From: Medicago truncatula
Lineage: Eukaryota > Streptophyta > Magnoliopsida > Fabales > Fabaceae
DNA: 64,000 nt
Direction of reading: 5' to 3'
Assembly (NCBI RefSeq): GCF_003473485.1
Contig: NC_053044.1
Location: 4,166,501 to 4,230,500 of the forward strand
Every line of letters begins with the position of its first letter. The stretch's first letter is position 1. This document shows, one piece after another, positions 45,160-54,782 of this stretch. The notes under the pieces were generated by a model, which worked only from the letters and a program-made list of their open reading frames with translations, had not been told where the DNA came from and ran no database searches. The translations under genes and the position numbers were made by a program.

Positions 45160-45910
45160 GTTGATTTAGAGACCAAAGAGAAGATTAAAGAAATTATTGT
45201 TTCCTTGCAAGAATTCACCTTGAGACTTCAAGAGAATTGTTTTGGGAGTAATATAAAGCATGAACATATATATCTTCAAAGCCTTACATGGTTTATCTAA
45301 GGAAGATGCCATTTTATTTGGTTGTGTGTTGTGTAGTATCTGGAAACAAAGAATCAACAAAGTGTTGAATGAGGAAATTGATGCTCAAGCTTATGTTTCA
45401 TGATTGGCAAGATGCTCGTAAGATTTGTAATATATCTTGTCCACAGCCGTGACAAGAAGGAAATGTGAAATGGACCAAACAAGCTGAAGGAAGATTTAAG
45501 TGTAATATTGATATTTCTTTCTCCTAGCTTTCTAATAGAGTGGGTATAAGAGTTTGTATAAGGGATGATACATGCAATTTTTATTTTTTTTATAGCAAAA
45601 ACCGAATGGTTTACTGCAGTATGTGAGGTACATGTTGGCGAAGCTCTTGGATTGTTATCAGCTTTAGAATGGGTTCATCAATTACATTTGGGACCTATCG
45701 ATTTCGAGGTTCGTGCCAAAAAAGTGGTGGATAGTTTTTCATCTCCAGATCAGAATGTTAGAGTTTAGGATGATTATTCATATTTGTAAAACTACCATTG
45801 AACAATATTATGTCAACTCTCTAGTGTTGAGTTTGTGACGAGACAATAATACCAACAATTATTACATTGGGTAAATAATCATTCTCATATCCTTGAATGT
45901 ATATAATGAG
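45160..45910 (+). pseudogene. LINE-associated RNase H (RVT_3-like) relic
   Basis: Broken frames read EDAILFGCVLCSIWKQRINK and VLNEEIDAQAYV, then GRFKCNIDISFS, VGIRVCIRDDTCNF, and a longer piece ETKTEW-like to GEALGLLSALEWVHQLHLG and VVDSFSSPDQNV. This is the C-terminal RNase H-like domain typical of plant LINE polyproteins and derived genes. Several stops interrupt it. Confidence 0.65.
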
Positions 45911-46291
45911 TAGCCATAATAGTCTTTCAATATATTAAAATTTTAAAATAGTATCTGATTACAAAGTTTGTTAATCAAATTGTCTCTTACGTTAAAATGT
46001 TACATTAATACTATCATACTCAAACTGTTTAAAAACACGATTTTTATTTAAACGGTTTTATGAACCAAACCGAATCATAAATTTGGTTCAGTTTGGTTTG
46101 GTTTTTAAACGATTCACACTCCTAATTATATCACTTATTTTCAAAGATTGTTTTCTGCATTATCCGACACTTTTAGAATTTTGATATATTGAAAAATTAT
46201 CACGACTGTTGAATAGACGTTGGGGAAGGAAAATGATTATTTTTCTTTGCTAGATTACATGTGATAATGTGAGCATGAAAATGTGTCTGGC
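45911..46291. other. Intergenic
   Basis: AAACCAAACCGAATC and GGTTCAGTTTGGTTTGG near 46053-46102 form an inverted pair, like a MITE end. Nothing else. Confidence 0.35.
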
Positions 46292-47155
46292 AGGGGCGGA
46301 CCTGTTAAGGTCCTGGTGTGGCAAGTGTCACACCAAACATGTCCAATTGTTTTTTTTTTTTGTTAGGTCCAAAACACAAGCATATCCAAAAACTTTAAAC
46401 TAGTGCAGTACACTTGATGCACAACATGCAGTGCATTTGATGCAGTACAAAGAGATTGTTCTATCTTTGCCTTATGTTGTTCACTTATTTATATTATAGT
46501 TTGGTTTTGCAAGCTTGCAATGTAGTCGATGTGAGACTTAGTATCTATCTATGTTTTACAAAGCATGTGTAGAGAGTCAACTAAGTAACAAGACAAGATG
46601 AGTGATCAATAGTTAAATGATCGTCTTGTAACATATATAGTAAGAGATGTTCTTAGAACAATTAGTAACGATGTCATTTTAACTCATTTTCAACAAATGG
46701 AAAATATAGTATTTTTTTTTTTTATAATTTTGGTTGTTACAACTATTTTTACTATAATTTCTTATTGAACTAGTTACAAACCCGTGCTTCGCACGGGTTG
46801 AATAACGTATTTTTTTTTTTAAATTTAGCTTCGAAGGAGAAATCTTATAAATTACGGAAAATTGTTGTCCTTTATAAATGTGAAAATCAAATCTGCGTAA
46901 ACCAAAATTTTGCAACACAGTGCCTAAAGCACTACATAAAAAATAACATAACAACTATTGTAATATCATATTCCTTAAAGTTAATCCGAACGCAAAATTT
47001 TGCCCTTGATTTAACCTAACTTCTTTGCTTAATTTTACTGTATTAACCATATTTAATTTAATCAAAATGTTAACGTTAATTGTTAAGGAAATCAAAATAA
47101 ACAAATCGCACATAATTTTTCTCCTTAATTTTACTAAAAAAATTATATTAACTCT

Positions 47156-48310
47156 AAATTTAATTTATGCAAAATGTCATATCTTATTTATAAACGTTAA
47201 CCCGTGACGCAATATTAACCCTAGATTTAACCTAACTTTTTCGTGACTTTACTATATTAACCGTAGATTTAATTTATGCAAAATATCATATCTTATTTCT
47301 AAATGTTAATTTGTGACGCAATATTAACCCTAGATTTAACATATTTTTTCGCGGGACTTTACTATATTAACCCTAGATTTAATTTATGCAAAATGTCAGC
47401 TCTAATTTTAACCTAATTTTTCCCTCCACACTCTTACATTTAATGTTTATCTAAGGTCAAATAATAACCTTAGATAATCACGACATAAAAAAACTTTTTC
47501 GAAAAAAAAGATGTTAAAACAACGGAACATTGTGATTCATCATAAAATATGTATGGGCTGATTTAGAGATCATATAATCAGTTTATGAGATTAGAAATTG
47601 ACATAATGTTTAGGATGAAAACAATTGGAACCAAAAAGAAACCAATGATGTGTGAATTATGATTACATATTATCCAAAAATAATATTAAAAAATAAAAGA
47701 AAAGGTTCCCAACGTGAATTGAAGAGAGATACTTGTGAAATAAATTGTCGAGAAATAGTTTTTTTAAGTAGCATGCAACAATTTTTGGGCAAAGCTCATT
47801 CCATTCAATTTTTTTAAGTAGCATTCAACAATTTGATATTGTATTTAGCCTAACTTCTCCTTAAAAATGTAGAGAAGTTTGTCAAACGATACCTTAATCT
47901 CCCAGAACGGCAATATAGAAGCAACTGAATTTGGGAGAAAAAAATTTAAAAATAGTTAAAAATATAAAAATTGGAAAATAATTAAAAATTATTAACCCTA
48001 TTTAATTAATCCTGTTTAATTTAATCAAAATGTTAATGTTAATCGTTAGGGAAATCAAAATAAACAAATCGCTCCTAATTTTTCTCTTTAATTTTACTAA
48101 AAAATTATATTAACCCTATATTTAATTTATGCAAAATGGCATCTCTTATTTCTAAATGTTAACCCGTGACGCAATATTAACCCTAGATTTAACCTAATTT
48201 TTTCGTGACTTTACTATATTAACCCTAGATTTAATTTATGCAAAATGTCATATCTTATTTCTAAATGTTAATTTGTGACGCAATATTAACACTAGATTTA
48301 ACATATTTTT
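47156..48310. repeat. ~117-bp tandem repeats inside the Helitron
   Basis: Units beginning ATTTAATTTATGCAAAAT recur at about 47156, 47268, 47383, 48118 and 48230, each with GTGACGCAATATTAACCCTAG. Confidence 0.8.
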
Positions 48311-48371
48311 TCATTCAATTTTTTGAAGTAGGATTCAACAATTTGATATTGTATTTAGCATAACTTCTCCC

Positions 48372-48509
48372 GTGAGCTTAGCTCAGTTGGTAGGGATATT
48401 GCATATTATATGCAGGAGCCGGGGTTCGAACCCCGGACACTCCACTTCTCCACAATTAAATTGTGTGAGCTCTAGCCACTAGGCTACTTGACCAAAAAAA
48501 AAAAAAAAA
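48372..48509 (+). mobile_element. tRNA-derived SINE
   Basis: A box TAGCTCAGTTGG (48379-48390), B box GGTTCGAACCC (48423-48433), a non-tRNA body GTGTGAGCTCTAGCCACTAG, and a 16-base poly-A tail (48494-48509). It interrupts one copy of a block that is unbroken in the sister copy at about 47855, so the insertion came after the Helitron's internal duplication. Not a tRNA gene: no acceptor-stem pairing or anticodon arm. Confidence 0.92.
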
Positions 48510-48870
48510 TGTAGAGAAGTTTGTCAAACGATATCTTAATCTCCCACAACGGCAATGTAGAAGCAACTGAATTTGGGAGAAAAAATTTAAAAATAGTTAA
48601 AAACATAAAAATTGAAAAATAATTAAAAGTTATTAAAAATATAAAAATTAGAGAATAATTAAAAAATTGGTTAGGGACAAAAATGGAAATTCATAGGTCA
48701 ACCTTAAAAAAAAAACTAAACCAATTTGTAATTTACCAAATTGCCCCTAATAGGGACAAAATGGTAAAATCAATGGACATTAACTTTTATATTAGTATAT
48801 AGATTCAGTTTTATTTAATTATTTGTTAAAAATTGTGCCTCACCAACATTGTAAGTTCTGGTCCGCCCCT

Positions 48871-50155
48871 AAATTATCCGGAGATGATCCATTCATAAAA
48901 CTTCCGACATCGGTAAGTGTATGATATCACCCTTTTCAATGTTTAAAACTTCCGATCTTAGAATATTGTGAGTTCATGATACTAGAGTCTACAAATTCAA
49001 TTTTTCTACTATTTTTTTGTAAAGTCCTCCCGTGTGAGAAACTGAAAATGAGAAACATAAAACATTGACTTTTTTCGTTAATCAGAAATGGTCAAATGAA
49101 ATGACTCAGTGCTTCAAGCCTTCAATGGTAGACTAATTCATTTTATTGTACAATTTTTACTTTAATATTTTAGTTATATATTTTTAAAATTATAAAAATT
49201 GATATTTTAAAAATACTTATAGAGAAAAACTCAACAACTAGTATTTGTCTTTATGTAATAGTAAACATATATAGTTAAAGTATGTTATGTTAATAATGCA
49301 TGGTCGAACAATGTCAATTATTTTTGGATAAAAGGAGTATCATTTCTTTTGTTTTTAGTCCTTCTAAAAAATTTCTACAAACACTTATTCCCAAAATGTT
49401 TTCCATCAGCGAATTAGGTGTTCGATGTTAAAATAAGTTAAATGTGACATTGTATAGAGAGACTAAAAATGAAAGATGATATAATTACATGGATCAAAAT
49501 TTTATATTAAAATAAGTTTTGATTCTTATAAATATATCATCTTTTCTTTTTGGTCCTTCTATACTCTGTCACATCACATGTGCAACTTTTAATGATGAAG
49601 ATAAAATTTGTTGACGGAAATTTTTTTAAGGACTATTGTTTAAAGCAATCTTTTTGAGGATTAAAGCAAAAATGGTATATTGATAGGGAAAAAATAACTT
49701 ATTTAACCCATTATTTTACATGAAAAAGAAAATGATTGGAGGAAAAATAGAAAAGTATATTCTTGTGGGAGGGGTCCGTATATGAGATGATACCGTATAT
49801 TATTTGGTTAAATTAGCGAATGAACTCGCTAATGCTACATATTTTTTGGTAGAGTATTGATATTTGAACAACCATTTCAAACAATTTTTTTTTTTTTTCA
49901 TTGGTAAAAAACAATGTTATAAAAGAAAGAGAAAGAATAAAAGCATAATGTGAATATGAGAGAGAAAGTTGTTAAAGAACTGTCACAAATTGGTTGTTCA
50001 AATATCATTTCTCTTTTTTGTACAAAACAACAATAATTAAGGTATGGTAGTTGGTACCTCCGTGACTTTAATAGTGAAGTTATCTATTATTTGTTTAAAC
50101 ATGTATATCCGTTGCATTCCCCATTTTTAAACATGTATTTCTATTCTTGCAAACT
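48871..50155. other. Intergenic, AT-rich
   Basis: No gene, RNA or repeat that I can support. Confidence 0.5.
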
Positions 50156-50667
50156 GACCAACTTATTGTTGTAGAAGCACTCCTTGCAGCTTCTTTTGAG
50201 GTGTTGTTGGAAAAGATTGTTTCTGGTGACTTTGTGGACTTCTTTCGGAGCACCAAACTCGATCTTTCACTCTTGAAAAAGCAGAAGATAACACTGCTGA
50301 GTCTTCAAGCTGTACTTCATGATGCTGAGGAGAAACAAATCACCAATCCTGCTGTTAAAGAATGGCTGGATATGCTGCAAGATGCTGTCTATGAAGCTGA
50401 CAATTTGTTTGACGAAATCAACACTGAGGCATTGCGGTGCAAAGTGAAAGCCGAGTTTAAAAGCAAAAATGCTACTGCTAAGGTGCGGAACATCCTTTCT
50501 TCTTGTTTCAAACGCTTTAACGGGGTTATCAATACTAAAATGCAAAAATTATTTGAAAGATTTGAGAAAACAGAAACTTGGATTAAAAGAAGGTATTTCT
50601 ACCGGTGTTTGGCATGGGACTCCTACAAGTTCTGTAGTAGATGATTCTTCTATTTATGGTAGAGGGT
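50156..50667 (+). pseudogene. CC-only CNL fragment lacking a start codon
   Basis: Homologous to the CNL-5 N-terminus: VVEALLAASFEVLLEKIVSG, LSLQAVLHDAEEKQI, EADNLFDEINTEALRC. The ATG is lost: the sequence at the start position is CTGACCAAC and no in-frame ATG precedes it. A frameshift near 50560 follows FERFE; the other frame goes on with KQKLGLKEGISTGVW and GTPTSSVVDDSSIYGR. Homology ends at 50667, at the CC/NB-ARC border. Confidence 0.85.
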
Positions 50668-51289
50668 TACATTGTGAGATTTTTTAGCGTTGACAAAAAG
50701 ATTATAACACTGGGTCGATGACAAGAATATCGTTGCGAATGAGATTGTTATTCAAAATGTAGTATTTCTTTGAAATGCAATGAGCTTGTTATTCATCTGC
50801 ACTAGTTAACTCTAGAGACACTATACTACCTTTGTTGATAGAAAACCAGTTCAATATAAGTAATTCATTTTGCTCTACACTCCTATAACTTTGTCGTTCT
50901 TTATATACCCATTGTGACCATCGCGGTATCTCAATTCATACTGTACATGCAAGATTTGTAGCAAACATTATATAAGATTTGTGCATCCTTGAGCATACAT
51001 TGCAAAAAATAAATATTACAGTGCATTTGAAAAACATCAAAATCATAATTAGAATCATAGAAAACCAAACAAAGAACCATATAATGCAATGCATAATTGT
51101 GAAATATATCAAATGTAACGTATGACGAGAGAACAAAAACCTGTAACAAAGAAATAATATAAATGAAAATGACAGCAATTTCTGAAGATGCAAAACCATT
51201 CGACAATTAATTAATAATCCAAGAAATAACATGTAACCTTTCATGGGAAATAATCCTATGCTCAAGTGACATAGCACTACATCTATATT
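50668..51289. other. Intergenic / 3' region of the F-box gene
   Basis: No gene seen. It probably contains the 3' UTR of the minus-strand F-box gene near its right edge. Confidence 0.4.
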
Positions 51290-52438
51290 CTAGCATAGAG
51301 AACTAGGTGATATTAAACTTTCAACACAGACTTCAGGAATTCGTTTAAAATTAGTAGCCTTGAAAGTACCCCTCCTGGGATTGTAAAGAATCAAATTCAA
51401 GTCAAAATCATACTTCAGCAACACTTGATCATCCTCAAAAACATATATTGCCCTGGCATCGACCTTAGGTTTAGAAGGATCTCTCATGTAAGGAATAGTG
51501 AACAATTTAGTCCAAGACTCTTTATTTCCATATTCCTTCATAAGCCAAACATCATAGCCAGAAGTCGTCACGCACAAGCAATCCCTCAAAACACCCAAAA
51601 CCGACAAGTCACCAACATCCACCCCTCCCAAATTAGGAGGTGAAATCTTTTGATAAGACTCCTTTGCCAAATCAAAAGAAACAATAAAGCATGGACATTC
51701 CAATGATTCTTCGGAGAACAACCAATTAATTGTGCCACTCACAAATTCCCCCTTCTTAACTGGAACAGGAAGACCTCCAAAAGGATACTCCTGAATGGTT
51801 CTCCATATATTAGTACCCAAAGTATGAACCATTACTTGAGTTTTGTTAACAAAACTATAATCCTCATCAAGAAATTGGTAGTCAAGAACAACAACCACCT
51901 TGTAATTATCCTTTGAAGAATCATAGCCAAAGCCAAACGTCATGACATTTAGACCAGTCGTGGGCTTTTCAAAAAGGGGCAACTCCTTGAATTTTCTTGT
52001 GGAAGGGTTCCAACATATAACTAAGCTTGTATATTCGTTGTCTGCAAGACACACAATGCCGTTGCAAGAGCCAATGAAGCGATAAAACTTGGCATAAGGC
52101 CAATCAGATTGTGTGAAGTTAGAGGTTATGTCTGTGAAATCAGAGTCCAGTGGATAAGATGTGAGAATGTACTTTCTTGAGTCATAGGCGTAGTTTCGGA
52201 AGTGGAGGTTCCGAGTGGTGGACACACAGAGTTGCTTCTTGACGAATTTGGGATCAGATATTAGAGAATTCCATGACTTGCAAACACATCGGAATCGAAG
52301 GATGAACTTTACTGGTAGCCTACATATGATTTCTGGAATGACGTCGGAAGGAAGAGTTGGGAAAGGCAGTAGCTCGTGAAGTGAATAGCAGACAAGATGC
52401 AATTTTTTATCATTCCTATCGCTACCAGAATAAGCCAT
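51290..52438 (-). CDS. F-box protein with F-box-associated domain, 382 residues
   Basis: Substrate adaptor of an SCF ubiquitin ligase: the F-box binds SKP1/ASK and the C-terminal domain recruits a target for ubiquitination. ATG at 52438 (MAYSGSDRN), one exon, TAA/TGA end at 51290. F-box at residues ~25-70: LPSDVIPEIICRLPVKFILR, FRCVCKSWNSLISDPKFV. Then the F-box-associated (FBA_1-like) beta region: SCNGIVCL, LVICWNPSTRKFKELP, FGFGYDSSKDNYKVV, GEFVSGTINWL, FIVSFDLAKESYQKI. This is the large F-box/kelch-like family of legumes. No lesion is seen. The target is unknown. Confidence 0.9.
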   Translation of the reverse strand: MAYSGSDRNDKKLHLVCYSLHELLPFPTLPSDVIPEIICRLPVKFILRFRCVCKSWNSLISDPKFVKKQLCVSTTRNLHFRNYAYDSRKYILTSYPLDSDFTDITSNFTQSDWPYAKFYRFIGSCNGIVCLADNEYTSLVICWNPSTRKFKELPLFEKPTTGLNVMTFGFGYDSSKDNYKVVVVLDYQFLDEDYSFVNKTQVMVHTLGTNIWRTIQEYPFGGLPVPVKKGEFVSGTINWLFSEESLECPCFIVSFDLAKESYQKISPPNLGGVDVGDLSVLGVLRDCLCVTTSGYDVWLMKEYGNKESWTKLFTIPYMRDPSKPKVDARAIYVFEDDQVLLKYDFDLNLILYNPRRGTFKATNFKRIPEVCVESLISPSSLC

Positions 52439-53735
52439 CTCCAATCTTCAATTGTGGCTTTAATCTGAACCCTAATGAATGCAATATATAGGAACGTTTT
52501 GTGCTGAACACGCTTTTGTACGATTTCCGTAACAAAACTTCGTAAAGTTTCTGTTTGCTTATCAAGAACGAAAAAATAAATAAAAAAAATTCTATAGGCC
52601 CAAAGAAGTTCTTGTTTCATTATTACTTTTTCCACGTGTCTCTCACGCGTACTATTTTTTTTTTTCTTAACATACATTTTATTTGAATTTTATAACCTGA
52701 ACTAAGTTTAAAGAACTTTCAAATTATATAATCCGAATTTTGTATTGCCCAGATTTAAATAACAGCACCGACGTATAGTATTAAGATGATATAATTGAAA
52801 ACGACAACAAAAATAAAATAAATTTAAAGAGACAAACATGATACAAATTAAATTCTCCATTTATTAATATATAAAAACTTTCATAGTACATTTACAATAA
52901 GATTGAAGCTGGTTACACAAAATTGTTAAACACCTAATGTTAATTTATTAAACATCTAACGTTAAATCCGTGGTGCAAGAAGGTGGAGGGAAAAAGAGGT
53001 TGAGGTGAGATTTGTTTATTTTCTAGAATGAATAAGACTTTGATGGTCAACGTAACAGCCAGACAAATCAACCTTACACCCAAACAGAATGTGCAAATTT
53101 GCAGATTGGCACCATCACCGTTGATCGTTCATACAATCCCTAAAATATTAGAGTAACCTTTTGGTATGAAAGGTCAACGGTGGAAGCACATTGCAGAAGA
53201 AAAGAGAAGGAGAGAATGTCAGAAGATGAAACGAAAAATTGTGAAGAATTGATGGGTATTTATAAATGGGAATTTGTGAAGAATATGAGTACATAGAGTG
53301 TAACAATTCACAAATGAGAGTCAAACAATATGTTAAAACTGATCTACCAAAGAAAAACGTGTTCAATGAGTTAGTCTTGCTAAGCAAGTAATCATCCAAA
53401 CTTTGGACTATTTTGAATTATATAATGTGAACACATCCCAAAAATGTTTGGTTTATATTTGGAACCGGTTCAAGACCTTGTTAAAGTTCATACTTTTTAG
53501 GGTGAGGGAAAATTCAGATTATATAAATTTCGAATTGGTCCACAACAGGATTTTTTCGGTGTAAACCACAACAAATTTGGTGTGTTTGTTCTCATATAAT
53601 GTAAACCACAACAAATTGTTGTCAATACAAACTATGATGTTTGTAAGAGAGCATATGAAGATTTATAGTGAGAAATGGAAAAGGTGTTTTGAATAATTAG
53701 AAGCACAAGGACCATTTTGATATTATTAATAAACT
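52439..53735. other. Intergenic; upstream of the F-box gene
   Basis: Promoter side of the F-box gene, AT-rich. No second gene. Confidence 0.4.
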
Positions 53736-53780
53736 AGTAATAGACCCGTGCTTTCACAGGGGTCGCATAACATTGTTGTA
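53736..53780 (-). mobile_element. Helitron 3' end (degenerate)
   Basis: On the minus strand: CCCCTGTGAAAGCACGGG, an imperfect hairpin, then TCTATTA and CTAG (53739-53736), with T next. Same layout as the Helitron at 46.8 kb. The 5' TC end was not found to the right; the tandem array and LTR follow. Confidence 0.6.
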
Positions 53781-53873
53781 ATCATATAAAAAATAATTAT
53801 GTTGTTAATATTGTTAAATATTTAAAGATATAGTCAAATATTTAAAGATATTGTCAAATATTTAAAGATATGC

Positions 53874-54782
53874 AAAACTCTGTTTAATGTTTGCATCGCA
53901 CCCATTGCAGATTTTATGCGTTGATATGTAGAAACAAATTTTATGTAAATATTTGATAAAGTTGCTTTGATAAAATTGTGGAAACTCATTAATATTGTCA
54001 AAATATAAATTAATATAGTGTTACTTTTATTTTATATGCAAAACATTGTTCAATGTTTGCACTGCACCAGTCGCGGATTTTATTTGCTTATATATTCATA
54101 AATAATTTTGTATGTACATATATGTAAAAATCGATATGATAAAATTTTAGAAACTATTGACTATTTTCAAAATATCAACATCAATTAGTGTTTCTATGAA
54201 ATAACTTTTTACTTTATATGCAAAACATTATTCAATGTTTCCACCGCACTCATTGCAGATTTTATGCGTTTTATCTGCGGAAACAATTTTTTATGTAAAT
54301 ATATGAGAAAGTTTTTTTTTTTTGAAGGAAAATATATGAGAAAGTTGATATGATAAAATTGTGAAAACTCATTAATATTTTCAAAATATAAACATTAATA
54401 TAGTGTTTCTATTGAATAAATTTTTATTTTATATATGCAAAACATCGTTCAATGTTTACACCGCACCCGCTGTCGATTTTATGTGCTTATATACGCATAA
54501 ATAAATTTTTATGTACATATATGAAAAAATCAATATGATAAATTTTGATAACTCGACTATTTTTAGAATATCAACATATCGATGTAGTGGTTTTATTAAA
54601 TAACTTTTGATTTTATATTTATAACAAAGTTAAATATTTGCACTGCATTTGTTGAAATGTTTTTTATGTAATGATATGTGATAGTCGATAATCATATGAT
54701 AAAATTTTGAAAATTCATGACTATTTTCAAAAAATCAACATCACCTTTTGTTTCTCAAAAGTATCGTTGTATATTTATACCG
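53874..54782. repeat. ~180-bp tandem repeat array, five degenerate units
   Basis: Unit starts at about 53874, 54041, 54223, 54439 and 54620, each like AAAACATTGTTCAATGTTTG followed by CACCGCACCCATTGCAGATT. Spacing 167-216 bp. Lies directly inside the Helitron 3' end. Confidence 0.85.

Larger units (their letters stand above)
46770..48804 (-). mobile_element. Non-autonomous Helitron, 2035 bp
   Basis: On the minus strand it starts TCTATATACTAATATAAAAG (from 48804) and ends with hairpin CCCGTGCGAAGCACGGG, a short spacer and CTAG (46770), between A and T as Helitrons require. The interior has ~117-bp tandem repeats (TTTATGCAAAATGTCATATC .. GACGCAATATTAACCCTAG) at 47156-47395 and 48118-48310, and a duplicated block (47810-47990 and 48318-48660). 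No Rep/helicase is encoded. Confidence 0.85.
46292..48870. mobile_element. Outer repeat with GGGGCGGACC ends, split by a Helitron
   Basis: AGGGGCGGACCTG at 46292 is mirrored by GGTCCGCCCCT at 48860-48870, followed inward by similar GTG-rich text. Without the inner Helitron it would be about 544 bp. The class is uncertain. Confidence 0.45.

Noticed and set aside
48372..48445. tRNA gene
   Set aside because: A and B boxes are present, but the sequence runs into a conserved SINE body and a poly-A tail, and no cloverleaf with anticodon stem can be drawn.
51290..52444. Start of the F-box gene at 52444
   Set aside because: The codon there is TTG. The first ATG in frame is at 52438, which fits a plant start.
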